This document shows, in pieces, positions 56,074-64,000 of a stretch of 64,000 nt of DNA. Under the pieces are notes generated by a model, which saw only the letters and a list, made by a program, of their open reading frames with translations, did no database searches and was not told the DNA's origin. Source of the DNA: CAVQUE01 sp046290435. Its GTDB lineage: Bacteria; Actinomycetota; Acidimicrobiia; Acidimicrobiales; UBA8592. Each line of letters starts with the position of its first letter. Positions within the stretch are counted from its first letter, which is position 1. The stretch is taken from the NCBI GenBank assembly GCA_046290435.1, contig JBKAGO010000067.1, positions 1-64,000 on the forward strand, read 5' to 3'. A program made the position numbers and the translations under genes.

Positions 56074-57426
56074 TCAGCCGATGTCGGTCTCGGCGACGGT
56101 GACCACAGCAGCGCCGGTTTCGGGATCGATCCGTTCGATGGTCGAGGTGCCGCTGGCCGAGGTGCCCTCTTCGTCGGTGCTGGTGATGACGAAGCGCGTC
56201 ACCCGCACCCAGACGGCGTCGGGATCGGTCTCGATCATCTCCAGCCGGATGTAGTCGATGTCATCGTCGCGCCCAGGAGCCGTGCCGATGACCTCACCGG
56301 TCGCCGGATCCAGGCGGAGCACGACGCCGTCGTCGCGGACGTCGGCCAGCCAGACGACGCCGTCGCGCACCAGCAGTTCGGCCTGGGCCATCGTCGTGGA
56401 CGTCGTCTCGTCGATGAACGTCGCGTAGCGCTCGCCCAGCGGCCAGGCGCCGGTGAACGCAGCCGTCGCGGGATCGAACCGGACCACGCCGCCGTACACG
56501 GCAACGACACCGCGATCGAGGGTCCGGAACCCGTCGAACACCCACCACAGCGACGTGCCATCGGTGACCCAGCCGGCGTTCGGTGTGGGTTCGCCGAGCC
56601 GCAGGATCGCATCGACGTCGCCGGGTTCGGGTGGGGCGCCATCGGCGGTCACCACGTAGGCCGTGAGCTCCTCGGGTGCGATGAGGTCGCCGAGCGCGAC
56701 CGAGTCGAAGAACGACACCACCACCTCGACGGCGCCGGTGCCGAGATCGACCCGGACGATGTCCCCGCCGACCTGGGCCAGCATCGCGTCGCCGACCACC
56801 ACCAGATGGCGAGGGACGGCGTCGCCGTCGAAACGGTGGCGCGCCCTCTCGGCACCGGTGGCGGTGTCGTGGCCCACCAGATCGAAGCCGGTGTCGGCGA
56901 AGACCCGTTCGGTCACCCACACCGTGTCGTCCACGACGCCGACCACACTCCAGGCGACGCTGTCGGGATTGTCGTCGTCGACTCGATCGCGCCCGAGCTG
57001 CACCACCACGCCGCCGGTTCCGGCGGACAGGTCGACCGCAGCGAGGGCGACCTCGTTGGTGAAGCTCTGGTCGGCGACGGGCGTGTACCCCAGCACCCAT
57101 GCGGTGTCGCCGGCGACGAGGGCCGGCTGCTCCCGGTCGGTGAACCCCACGCCGTCGAGGTCGATGGGCCGGGCGTCGCCCGTGCCGGGATCGAGGGTGA
57201 CGAATCCCTGCTCGAACGACAAGACGCTGATGAGCGGCCCGTCGACCGCCCCGACGGCGCTGACGGCATCGGTCCCTTCGACAGGAGCCACCTCGGCGTC
57301 GCCTGCGTCATCAGGAGTCGCCGCAGGAGCCGATTCGCCCGGGTCGTCGCCGCCACACGCCCCGAGGACGAGTACGGCCGCGATGGTCAGTGCGCCGGCC
57401 AGGATTCGTTGCTTCGACGGTCGCAT
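56074..57426 (-). CDS. Lipoprotein with predicted beta-propeller
   Basis: A 450-residue protein. Signal peptide MRPSKQRILAGALTIAAVLV ends in a lipobox (LGACGG). An acidic linker is followed by repeated blades of about 45-50 residues with a W/V-T-D/G pattern (GDTAWVLGYTP, DDTVWVTERVFAD, TSLWWVFDGFRTLD, DGVVWLADVRDDGVVLRLDPATGEVIGT), like the PQQ/YVTN-type propellers used for binding or as scaffolds. No catalytic motif is evident. It lies 43 bases downstream of the metalloprotease gene on the same strand and may be co-expressed. Confidence 0.82.
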   Translation of the reverse strand: MRPSKQRILAGALTIAAVLVLGACGGDDPGESAPAATPDDAGDAEVAPVEGTDAVSAVGAVDGPLISVLSFEQGFVTLDPGTGDARPIDLDGVGFTDREQPALVAGDTAWVLGYTPVADQSFTNEVALAAVDLSAGTGGVVVQLGRDRVDDDNPDSVAWSVVGVVDDTVWVTERVFADTGFDLVGHDTATGAERARHRFDGDAVPRHLVVVGDAMLAQVGGDIVRVDLGTGAVEVVVSFFDSVALGDLIAPEELTAYVVTADGAPPEPGDVDAILRLGEPTPNAGWVTDGTSLWWVFDGFRTLDRGVVAVYGGVVRFDPATAAFTGAWPLGERYATFIDETTSTTMAQAELLVRDGVVWLADVRDDGVVLRLDPATGEVIGTAPGRDDDIDYIRLEMIETDPDAVWVRVTRFVITSTDEEGTSASGTSTIERIDPETGAAVVTVAETDIG

Positions 57427-57469
57427 GGCTTCGATCCTCGATCCCGTCCGGTGTTGCGCCCCGACCCGC

Positions 57470-59749
57470 TCAGCAGTTGATGCGACGCTCCGTTCGGCAG
57501 CGATCGGCCCCGGCGCCGCCGTTGCCGACGTCACGACCCGGACCGCCCAACAGCAGGTCCTCGCCGCGCCCACCGAGCAGACGGTCGTTGCCCGGACCGC
57601 CGATGAGCCGATCTCGGCCGCCGCGCCCGAGCAGGATGTCGTCGCCCCCGAGACCGCAGATGACGTCGTTGCCGGGTGTTCCCCGCAGCCGGTCGGGTCC
57701 GTCGGTCCCGGTGAGCGTGCAGGTGACCGGCACCGGGAGGCGGCCGGTGCTGAGCGCGAACGCGGTCCGGGCGACCGGGTCGGACCGCCCGCTGAATCCT
57801 TCGGAGGGGAAGAACTGATCGGGGGCGAAGTCGACGTCGATGTCGTCGCGGGTGCCGAATCGGCCGTCGCGGCCGACACCGACGAAGTTGGAGATGTTGC
57901 CGCCGGCGTCCATGACCTCGATGACCTCGTTGTCGGGATCGGTGTGCCAGTTGCCGAGGAAGTGCCCGGCCTCGTGCGCGGCGATGGTGCCGAGTGTGCT
58001 TCCGACCAGCTCGGTCATCGGGATGCGCGCCACCCGCGAGATGGAGTTGAGCGAGTTCGGCCCCCGGCGGGCGGACAGGCTGTCGAGGAGCACGATGGCG
58101 GTCTCGCTGCGGTCGAAGTTGCCCACATCGATGCTCTCGGCGATTCCGATGGTCTCCAGTCCCGTCTCGGCGACCGACCCACCGATGATGACCCGGCTGA
58201 CGTTGGGGTTGCGGCCCGGGTCGGGGTGGTCGCGGCTGTTCAGGACGACGATGTCGAATTCGCCGCCGCGGCCGCTGATGTCGCGGTCGCCGTTGGGTCC
58301 GCGTTCGGAGAGGTCGCGCTCGAGGTCCTCGCGGAACGAGGCGATGGTGGCGTCGATCACGGTGTTCTCGGCGCCCGGCTCGAGGCCCCAACGCCCGAGC
58401 CATCGCGAGAGCGGGCTCACGGTGGCCGCGGGATCCGATCCACCGAGGGGTCGGGTGTCGAGCACATCGCCGTCGAAGTCGAGGAACAGGATCTGGGTCC
58501 GGTCGTTGCGCGCCGCCGTCGGTCCCGGCCGCAGGACCTGGAGCTGGAGCCGGTAGCGGCCACCGACGCTGCCGCTGACGATGACGGCGTGCCGGCCTTG
58601 GTCGGCGACGACGTGGTCCAGTCCGATGGCCCCCGAGTGACGCAGCGGCGACGTCGCCGGGTAGGCGAACGACAGGTTCTGGGCCGACCCCATGACCTTG
58701 CGGCCGCGGGGATCGACGAGTTCGAGCTGGGCCGCCGAACCGGCCGCGGCCGCCACCACGACGTCGCCGGGGTCGAGGTCGACGAGGAACACGTCGATGT
58801 CGCCCAGACCACCCGTTCCGCCGATCCGGAAGTCGATCTCGTAGCGGCCCGTGCTGGCCCGACCCTGCCCGGATGTGGGGTCGAAGGGGTCGCCGGGGAT
58901 GTCGCAGCAGCCCGTGACACTGGCGAAGTAGGTGTCGGTGGCGGGTGCGGTCACCTCGAGGTAGGAGTCGCGGGTGCCCCCCGAGTCGTCGATGAGCTCG
59001 ATCAGCTCGCCCGACGACGTCCACAGGGCGACGACGGTGTCGACGGCACGTGTCACACCGGTGGTGTCGGTGGCGACGATGATGGTCTCGCCGCGGGTGA
59101 CCTGGCCGAGGGCGAAGAAGTCGGCGTCGCCGGTTGCTGCATGCGGGCCGTCGCCGATTCGTCCGGCCCAGCGCACGACGCCGTCGCGAGCGCCCACGAC
59201 GGTGTTGGCGAGGCCGATCGCACCGTCGTCCTCGGTGGCGGTGCCGGCGACCACGGGGGCGGGCACTGTTTGCAACGAGCCCCGGATGAGCACCGTCGAG
59301 GATTGGCGCGGACCGGGACCGACCCCTCTGATGCGCTCGCCGGTGGCGACGGTGTCGTTCGCTCCGGAAGTCCCCGCAGGCTCTCGTTCGGTGTAGGTCG
59401 CCGAGCCGGGGCGCTGGCGGAGATCGGCCTGGCGGGCCACGAGCGTCTGGGCGAGCGCACGCCACAACACGATCTCGGTGCGGTCACGGTCGGGCGTGAA
59501 CGACAGGTGCGGGTTGGGACCGAGCGAGGTGAGCGAACGAGCGTCGATGGTGTCCTTCGCGGCGCCCAGTTCGGCGAACAACCGAGCGGCATCGCCGGCG
59601 GTGCGCGACGGCAGCGGGCTCTGGGTCTGGGTCTGGGTCTGGGAGGACGTCGCACGGGCCGCCGCGGCGAGGGGGTCATCGAGGCTGATCGAGACGGCCA
59701 CGAGCGCCAGGGCGGCGACCACCACCATCGTGTTGACCACTGCTCGCAT
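57470..59749 (-). CDS. Secreted metalloprotease with RTX tail
   Basis: A 759-residue exported protein. A signal peptide (MRAVVNTMVVVAALALVAVS) is followed by a helical propeptide-like region, two beta-rich pre-peptidase-like domains (about 190-420) and a metallopeptidase domain with the metzincin motif HEAGHFLGNWH at about 589-599 (IAAHEAGHFLGNWHTD; third ligand His). The C-terminal 80 residues are RTX calcium-binding nonapeptides (GTDGPDRLRGTPGND, GGDDILLGRGG, GGPGNDRLLGG). A C-terminal Cys pair (DRCRTERRINC) may lock the tail. Probably degrades extracellular protein. ATG 59749 is preceded by GGTGG; a GTG four codons upstream is an alternative. Confidence 0.9.
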   Translation of the reverse strand: MRAVVNTMVVVAALALVAVSISLDDPLAAAARATSSQTQTQTQSPLPSRTAGDAARLFAELGAAKDTIDARSLTSLGPNPHLSFTPDRDRTEIVLWRALAQTLVARQADLRQRPGSATYTEREPAGTSGANDTVATGERIRGVGPGPRQSSTVLIRGSLQTVPAPVVAGTATEDDGAIGLANTVVGARDGVVRWAGRIGDGPHAATGDADFFALGQVTRGETIIVATDTTGVTRAVDTVVALWTSSGELIELIDDSGGTRDSYLEVTAPATDTYFASVTGCCDIPGDPFDPTSGQGRASTGRYEIDFRIGGTGGLGDIDVFLVDLDPGDVVVAAAAGSAAQLELVDPRGRKVMGSAQNLSFAYPATSPLRHSGAIGLDHVVADQGRHAVIVSGSVGGRYRLQLQVLRPGPTAARNDRTQILFLDFDGDVLDTRPLGGSDPAATVSPLSRWLGRWGLEPGAENTVIDATIASFREDLERDLSERGPNGDRDISGRGGEFDIVVLNSRDHPDPGRNPNVSRVIIGGSVAETGLETIGIAESIDVGNFDRSETAIVLLDSLSARRGPNSLNSISRVARIPMTELVGSTLGTIAAHEAGHFLGNWHTDPDNEVIEVMDAGGNISNFVGVGRDGRFGTRDDIDVDFAPDQFFPSEGFSGRSDPVARTAFALSTGRLPVPVTCTLTGTDGPDRLRGTPGNDVICGLGGDDILLGRGGRDRLIGGPGNDRLLGGRGEDLLLGGPGRDVGNGGAGADRCRTERRINC

Positions 59750-59915
59750 GATCCATCCCACCTTCGTTCATGTGACCGGGTGATCGTAGCGTCGGCGATC
59801 GAAGCCACGAGTCACCGGGACGACACGGCCCGCCCGCAGGGAGCTACGGTCCCCGCCGGGCGCCCGGCACCGGGTTCGCCTCTCATCCGACCCGCCCTCC
59901 GAAGGAGTCCAGCCG

Positions 59916-60221
59916 ATGCTCGTCGTCGCCGGTCACATCGATTTCGATCCCGCCACCACCGACCGGGCCCGGGAGGCCTGCGCCGCGATGATGGCCGCCA
60001 CCCACACCGAACCGGGCAACCTGGCTTACGTGTTCAGCTTCGACGCGAGCAACCCGGGCCGGATGCAGATCTTCGAGTGCTGGGAGTCCCAGGAAGACCT
60101 CGACGCCCACTTCACGCTGCCCCACATGGCGGACTTCCAGGCCGTGGTGCCGGAGTTGGGCATCACCGCCATGAAGATCGACAAGTACCACGTGTCGTCG
60201 GTGGAGCCGATGCGCAGCTGA
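59916..60221 (+). CDS. Antibiotic biosynthesis monooxygenase (ABM/YgiN-like) protein
   Basis: A 101-residue ferredoxin-fold protein of the ABM superfamily: MLVVAGHIDFDPATTDRARE, HTEPGNLAYVFSFD, IFECWESQEDLDAHFTLPHM, AVVPELG. The Trp-Glu-Ser and the His in DAHF are family hallmarks. Members oxidise quinols or act as small dimeric monooxygenases without cofactor. GAAGGAG lies before the start. It is monocistronic and faces the convergent DoxX gene. Confidence 0.9.
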   Translation: MLVVAGHIDFDPATTDRAREACAAMMAATHTEPGNLAYVFSFDASNPGRMQIFECWESQEDLDAHFTLPHMADFQAVVPELGITAMKIDKYHVSSVEPMRS

Positions 60222-60259
60222 GGCGCGGCCCGGGCCGACCCGGACCTGCTCGGACCGTT

Positions 60260-60766
60260 TCAGGCGGTGGGCTTGGGGGGCCGGTAGAAAGCCGCCAGCA
60301 GAGCTGCGGCAGCTGCCAGACCGCCGCCGGCGGAGATCAGCAGGCCGGTGTAGCCATCGAGGTCGTCGGCGATGCCCATGGCGTCGTCGATCGACCACTC
60401 GCCGGGGCCGAGCATGGCGATGGTCACCGCCGTGATGCCGAGGACGAACACGTACTCCCAGCCCTCGTTGAGGATGAGGAACCCGTTCTTGAGGTGCACG
60501 GTGTAGGCGGCGACTGCCATGAGCCCGACGAACCCGAGGCAGGCGAAGGCGGTGAAGAACCCGAGGGCCAGGCAGACGCCCGAGGCGATCTCGCCGCCGG
60601 CGGCGAGGCGGGCGTGCACCTTGCCCGGGCGCATGCCCATGCTGTCGAACCAGCCGGCGGTGCCGGCGATGCGGCCGCCCTTGAAGAACTTGGCGTAGCC
60701 GTGCGCCGCCATGGTGGCACCGAGCGACACCCGGATGATGAGCATGGCCAGGTTGTATTCGTCCAC
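60260..60766 (-). CDS. DoxX-family membrane protein
   Basis: A 168-residue protein with four TM helices of the DoxX type: LAMLIIRVSLGATMAAHGYA, AARLAAGGEIASGVCLALGF-like second helix, a third (FACLGFVGLMAVAAYTVH) and WEYVFVLGITAVTIAMLGPG, then an extra C-terminal TM (LLISAGGGLAAAAALLAAFY). The HGYAKFF and GWEYVF motifs match the family. Members support thiol or quinone redox metabolism. GTG 60766 has GGGGGA eight bases upstream; longer upstream frames are low-complexity. Confidence 0.88.
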   Translation of the reverse strand: MDEYNLAMLIIRVSLGATMAAHGYAKFFKGGRIAGTAGWFDSMGMRPGKVHARLAAGGEIASGVCLALGFFTAFACLGFVGLMAVAAYTVHLKNGFLILNEGWEYVFVLGITAVTIAMLGPGEWSIDDAMGIADDLDGYTGLLISAGGGLAAAAALLAAFYRPPKPTA

Positions 60767-60953
60767 TTGTTGCGTCCCCCAGGGTTCGGATCCGTCGGCG
60801 AGCATAGGTGCACGCGCACGATCGGGCATCTCCGGGGTCGACCGACCGCCGCCCGGCGAGGCCGCCGGACCGGCCCCGAAGAAGGTGACGGTCGTCCGGC
60901 GCGATGGCAGGCGAGGGCGCACACGACGGTGGCGGCGAATACCCTGAAGCTTC

Positions 60954-61208
60954 ATGGGCACCACCATCAGCATCGCCGTGGCAATCGCCGCCGGGATCCT
61001 GATCTTCCGTGTCGGGTTCTCGCTCCTGCGCTCGATCGCGACCCCGCTGCCGGAACCCCCGCCGGCGGGCGAGCTCCGCAAGGTCAAGCTCACGTATCGC
61101 TGCCCGGTGTGCGGTACAGAGGTCCGGATGACGGTCGCCACCGAAGAGGATCCCGAGCCGCCACGTCATTGCCAGGGCGAGATGGACTTCGTCGCACCGA
61201 TCGAGTAG
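60954..61208 (+). CDS. Small membrane protein with zinc ribbon
   Basis: An 84-residue protein with one N-terminal TM helix (about 4-26) and a cytoplasmic zinc ribbon: CPVCGTEVRM (CxxC) plus a His-Cys pair in PRHCQGEMDF. Similar tiny proteins occur in many actinobacteria near the cell-division genes, role unknown. It is divergent from DoxX across a 187-base gap in which no clear regulatory motif was seen. Confidence 0.82.
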   Translation: MGTTISIAVAIAAGILIFRVGFSLLRSIATPLPEPPPAGELRKVKLTYRCPVCGTEVRMTVATEEDPEPPRHCQGEMDFVAPIE

Positions 61209-61229
61209 ACAATCGGCTGTTTTGCCGGG

Positions 61230-61246
61230 CCCCGGAACCGGGGTTT
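61230..61246 (+). terminator. Hairpin with short T-run
   Basis: CCCCGG (61230-61235), AA, CCGGGG (61238-61243), then TTT: a perfect 6-bp GC stem 21 bases after the zinc-ribbon gene stop. The following TTGTCCACA overlaps a DnaA-box match, so the roles may mix. Confidence 0.45.
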
Positions 61247-61460
61247 GTCCACAGGGTGGGGAGAAACCTGCGGACGAATTTCATCGATGTGATTCGAGGT
61301 TTTGGCCGGATGACCCGCTAGCGGACCCCTCCAAAAGGGGTTCTGAGCTGGGGATACGGCCCATCACAAACGCAGATGAACGACCGTTGAACGCCTGTTG
61401 AAGGCCGTTTTCTACACAGCCCTGGGGATAACACGGCCGCCTGGCGCCGCTGTGTCCACG
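61245..61460. other. DnaA-box-like motifs in the crgA-side intergenic region
   Basis: The 271-base gap (61209-61479) is less GC-rich than its surroundings. It holds TTGTCCACA (61245-61253), the actinobacterial DnaA-box form; TTATCCCCA on the minus strand (61423-61431, one mismatch to TTATCCACA); and weaker TTCTACACA (61409-61417) and GTGTCCACG (61452-61460). It may titrate DnaA or be an origin remnant. dnaA and dnaN are not in the window, so I do not call oriC. Confidence 0.4.
61325..61341. terminator. Small hairpin downstream of convergent genes
   Basis: ACCCCT (61325-61330) pairs with AGGGGT (61336-61341) around CCAAA. It lies between the ends of the convergent zinc-ribbon and crgA genes and has no T-run. 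Confidence 0.35.
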
Positions 61461-61479
61461 GGCTCACCGCAGGGGTTCG

Positions 61480-61767
61480 TCAGTGCAGCTGGGTGGCGGT
61501 GATGATGCCGCCGAGGATGAGCCCCAGTCCGGCGAGCAGGTACCAGTTGTCGGTGCCGCCGGGGAGCAGGCCCAGGTAGTTCACGATGATCACGAGCGAC
61601 CCGACCGCGAGCAGCCCGAACATCAGCACCGGCACCCACATCGGGCTGACCTTCTGCGTGGAGTGCGTCACCGCCGGGCGCGACGTCAGGGTCTTCTCGC
61701 CTTCGGGCTTGGTGCCCTTCGCGGTGACCCGGCTGTTCTCGACGCGGTGCTTCGGTGGCTTGCCCAT
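61480..61767 (-). CDS. crgA: Cell division protein CrgA
   Basis: A 95-residue protein with a basic cytoplasmic start (MGKPPKHRVEN), two TM helices (WVPVLMFGLLAVGSLVIIVNYL and WYLLAGLGLILGGIITAT) and the short loop LGLLPGGTDN between them, as in CrgA. In mycobacteria it recruits FtsZ, FtsQ, FtsI and Wag31 at the septum and polar growth sites. The order crgA, pabA/trpG, pknB matches that of Mycobacterium near oriC. ATG 61767 is the only start giving the MGKPPKHR-type N-terminus without a long foreign leader. Confidence 0.93.
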   Translation of the reverse strand: MGKPPKHRVENSRVTAKGTKPEGEKTLTSRPAVTHSTQKVSPMWVPVLMFGLLAVGSLVIIVNYLGLLPGGTDNWYLLAGLGLILGGIITATQLH

Positions 61768-61849
61768 GGGACCCTGATCATAGAGCGCGACACGCCGGGC
61801 ACGAAACGCGACCGGCTCGCCCGGATCGGCCCAGTAGCCTGCGGACTCC

Positions 61850-62425
61850 ATGGGCTCGCGTGTGTTGGTCGTCGACAACTACGACTCGTTCGTCTACATC
61901 CTGGTGCAGTATCTCGGCGCCCTCGGCGCAGAGCCGGTGGTGGTGCGCAACGACCAGATGACCCTCGATGAGTTGATCGCGCTCGATCCCGACGGCGTCC
62001 TCGTCAGCCCCGGCCCGGGCACCCCCGACGATGCGGGCGTGTCGAACGCCGTCATCGAACACTTCACCGGTCGGCGCCCGGTGCTGGGTGTGTGCCTCGG
62101 CCTGCAGTGCATCGGCCAGGTCTTCGGCGCCACCGTCGTGCGGGCCCCTCAGGTCATGCACGGCAAGACCTCCGCTGTGCACCATCGAGGCGAGGGCGTG
62201 TTCGCCGGTCTGGCGTCGCCGGTGGAGACCACCCGCTACCACTCGCTGGTGGTCGATCGGGCCACCGTGCCCGACACGTTGACCATCACCGCCGAGACCG
62301 ATGATGGCCTGGTGATGGGCCTCGCTCATCGCGAGCACCCGACCGAAGGGGTGCAGTTCCATCCCGAGTCGGTGCTGACCTCCGGTGGCGAGACCATGGT
62401 GGCCACCTTCTTGTCCCGCTGCTGA
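61850..62425 (+). CDS. Class I glutamine amidotransferase, PabA/TrpG type
   Basis: A 191-residue glutaminase subunit that supplies ammonia to an aminodeoxychorismate or anthranilate synthase. The triad is C82 (GVCLGLQCIGQ), H171 and E173 (VQFHPESVLTSGG). LVVDNYDSFVYILVQYLG and LVSPGPGTPDDAG are typical. It replaces the trpG copy found between crgA and pknB in mycobacteria. The partner synthase is not nearby, so PabA and TrpG roles cannot be separated; one protein often serves both. Confidence 0.92.
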   Translation: MGSRVLVVDNYDSFVYILVQYLGALGAEPVVVRNDQMTLDELIALDPDGVLVSPGPGTPDDAGVSNAVIEHFTGRRPVLGVCLGLQCIGQVFGATVVRAPQVMHGKTSAVHHRGEGVFAGLASPVETTRYHSLVVDRATVPDTLTITAETDDGLVMGLAHREHPTEGVQFHPESVLTSGGETMVATFLSRC

Positions 62426-62533
62426 GGCTGGTCCTCCCGGCAGGACTCCGCCCGCTCCCGAGCTCTGTCCTGCCTCGAGGCCGTGTCCTGGCGCCGAGCC
62501 TGTGTCCTGACGCCGAGGCGTCTACAGCGACTC

Positions 62534-64000
62534 CTATGGTTCGGGGGTCGGTGTCGGCGAGGGCTCGGGCGTCGGGGTCGGCGGGACCGGCGTCGGGGTC
62601 GGCTCGGGTGTGGGCGTCGGGGTCGGTTCGGGTGTGGGTGTCGGTTCGGGCTCGAGCCCGACGATGATCGTCACCTCGGCACCGGCGCTGACCTCGACAC
62701 CACCGGAGGGCACCTGGCGGATGACCTCGCCCGGCGTCTGGTTTGCCGGGTCGTCGATGACCGCCTGGTCGGGCACGACGATCAGACCGTCGGCCTCGAG
62801 GATCTCCCGGGCCCGTTCGGGGCTCTCGCCGATGACGTTCGGGACCCGGATGGTGCCCGGGCCTGCCGACACGATGATGGTGATGACCGAGCCGGGCTCG
62901 ACATCGCGCCCGGGCCGGGGTCGGGTGTTGACGACGAACCCCTCGGGTGTCTCGGCGTTCTCGGTGCGCTGGATCTCGACGACCAGTTCGTACGGTTCGC
63001 CCTCGAGGATACGGACGCCGTCGGCTTCGGTCTGACCCTGGATGTTGGGGACCTCGACGGTCTCGGCGCCCTCGGAGACGCGCAACACGATGGCCTCGGT
63101 CGGGGGCCAGTCGTCGAGCGCGGCGGGAACCTGTTCGACGACACGACCCTCTTCGACCTCGGGATCGTTGACGAGTTCGACCTCGATCAGCTCGAAGCCG
63201 GCTTCGGCCAGCGCGGCTCGGGCCTCGTCCTCGGTGAGGCCGACGACGTCGGGCACCGCGATGGCCTCGGGACCGACCGACACCACGAGATCGACGGTGG
63301 AATCCTCCTCGGCCTCCTCGTCGGGCCCGGGGCTCTGCTCCAGCACGATGTCGGGCTCGGCCTCGGGGTCCTCGACCGCCTGCGTCTCGACCTCGCCGAG
63401 GCGCAGGCCCGCCTCTTCGATGAGGCGCGTCGCCTCGTCGAGGGGCAGGTCGACGACGTCGGGCACCGCGACCGTGGTGACGTCGGTGGTGTCGTCGCCG
63501 CCGAACGCGTTGAGGGCCACCACGATGAGGGCGACGATGACGGCGAGGACACCGACGGTGGCCGCAACCCACAACCACACGGGTCGGGGCTCGTCGTAGT
63601 AGTCGTCCTCGTAGTAGTCGCCACCGGGTTGGGGGCCCGCGGGAGCGGTGGCCGCTGGCGTCATGCGGGTGGCGTCGGCGTAGATGACGGACTCGGACCG
63701 GTCGGGATACACCCCCGGCGTCGCGGCGTATGCCGCGCCGGCCGCTGCAGCCGGCGCCGGTCCCGGCGGGGCCAAGGTGTGGCCGCCGGCGGAGAAGCGC
63801 CGGAGATCGGCCTGGAGATCGGCGGCGGTGGGGTACCGCAGGTCGGCGTTCTTGGCCAACAGCTTGGTGGTGATGGCCGCGAGCGCCTCCGGCACGCCGG
63901 GGCGGCGCGACGCGATGGGCTCGGGCGCCTCCTGGACGTGCTTGTAGGCGATGGCCACCGGGCTGTCGCCGCTGAAGGGCGTGGAGCCGGTGAGCATCTC
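62534..64000 (-). CDS. pknB: PknB-type Ser/Thr kinase with PASTA domains (5' end outside window)
   Basis: The visible 488 codons are the C-terminal part of a PASTA kinase. The end of the kinase domain (MLTGSTPFSGDSPVAIAYKH, LLAKNADLRYPTAADLQADL) is followed by a juxtamembrane linker with a Tyr/Asp-rich stretch, one TM (WLWVAATVGVLAVIVALIVV) and four PASTA repeats of about 68 residues (VAVPDVVDLPLDEATRLIEE; IAVPDVVGLTEDEARAALAE; VEVPNIQGQTEADGVRILEG; IRVPNVIGESPERAREILEA). It ends in a Pro-Thr/Glu tail (EPTPTPEPTPTP), perhaps glycosylated. PASTA repeats bind muropeptides and lipid II; the kinase controls wall growth and division. Confidence 0.94.
   Translation of the reverse strand, partial: EMLTGSTPFSGDSPVAIAYKHVQEAPEPIASRRPGVPEALAAITTKLLAKNADLRYPTAADLQADLRRFSAGGHTLAPPGPAPAAAAGAAYAATPGVYPDRSESVIYADATRMTPAATAPAGPQPGGDYYEDDYYDEPRPVWLWVAATVGVLAVIVALIVVALNAFGGDDTTDVTTVAVPDVVDLPLDEATRLIEEAGLRLGEVETQAVEDPEAEPDIVLEQSPGPDEEAEEDSTVDLVVSVGPEAIAVPDVVGLTEDEARAALAEAGFELIEVELVNDPEVEEGRVVEQVPAALDDWPPTEAIVLRVSEGAETVEVPNIQGQTEADGVRILEGEPYELVVEIQRTENAETPEGFVVNTRPRPGRDVEPGSVITIIVSAGPGTIRVPNVIGESPERAREILEADGLIVVPDQAVIDDPANQTPGEVIRQVPSGGVEVSAGAEVTIIVGLEPEPTPTPEPTPTPTPEPTPTPVPPTPTPEPSPTPTPEP

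Noticed and set aside
56663..61321. A 1552-codon open frame on the + strand
   Set aside because: It runs antisense through the propeller lipoprotein and metalloprotease genes and is open only because of high GC; no domain is recognisable.
61209..61479. Calling this gap oriC
   Set aside because: Only one exact DnaA box, no AT-rich unwinding element, and neither dnaA nor dnaN in the window.

Overview
This window is high-GC, densely coded bacterial DNA. CrgA, a pabA/trpG-type glutaminase and a PASTA-domain PknB kinase sit together at the right edge, an arrangement typical of actinobacterial chromosomes near the origin. An F420-type luciferase-like oxidoreductase, a mycothiol-type DinB protein, an OtsB/GH65 pair and a kinase/DUF6777 group also fit Actinomycetota. 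My best guess is the class Acidimicrobiia; that placement is inference. I saw no rRNA, tRNA, CRISPR array, transposase or phage gene.

Region 1 (1-11310, all + strand, mostly 4-base ATGA overlaps) is a surface-polysaccharide operon. A Gfo/Idh dehydrogenase, a DegT aminotransferase and a left-handed beta-helix acetyltransferase look like a UDP-diacetamido-uronic acid pathway. They are joined by a FemAB-like acyltransferase, a chain-length (Wzz-like) protein and two unusual fusions: Wzz-like + phosphoglycosyltransferase, and MurJ/Wzx-like flippase + Wzy-like polymerase. The operon ends with a coiled-coil protein carrying what looks like a degenerate NYN/YacP domain.

Region 2 (11.3-22.4 kb): a two-component system divergent from a DUF1800/DUF1501 secreted pair, with an 11-bp-phased operator between them; OtsB divergent from a GH65 enzyme; CBS, DinB and ABC-F proteins.

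Region 3 (22.4-34.8 kb) is accessory in character: a recombination scar with a beheaded TetR gene, the tail of another gene and duplicated gene ends; perfect 28-bp-arm palindromes; a less GC-rich secreted-protein/lipoprotein operon with a frameshift in a homopolymer; and a 1760-residue FG-GAP/TSP3/Ig-like protein with a polytopic membrane C-terminus. An F420-type gene is bracketed by two copies of a double-hairpin repeat. A cyclophilin lipoprotein and a 2OG-Fe(II) oxygenase follow, divergent across a 93-bp inverted-repeat element.

Region 4 (34.8-41.7 kb) is a four-gene DNA-end-processing operon, herA-sbcD-sbcC-nurA-like, every junction an ATGA-type overlap. It holds the same four partners as archaeal HerA-Mre11-Rad50-NurA.

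Region 5 (41.8-60.8 kb): two pentapeptide-repeat proteins, the third palindrome copy, a class III cyclase, an FAD disulfide oxidoreductase/VTT/CDP-alcohol transferase operon, TldD/TldE, a frameshifted Ser/Thr kinase followed by two DUF6777 proteins, a tandem NTF2-like protein, a propeller lipoprotein, an RTX-tailed metalloprotease, and small ABM and DoxX proteins.

Region 6 (60.9-64 kb): a small zinc-ribbon membrane protein, an intergenic region with DnaA-box-like motifs, crgA, pabA/trpG and the 3' part of pknB.
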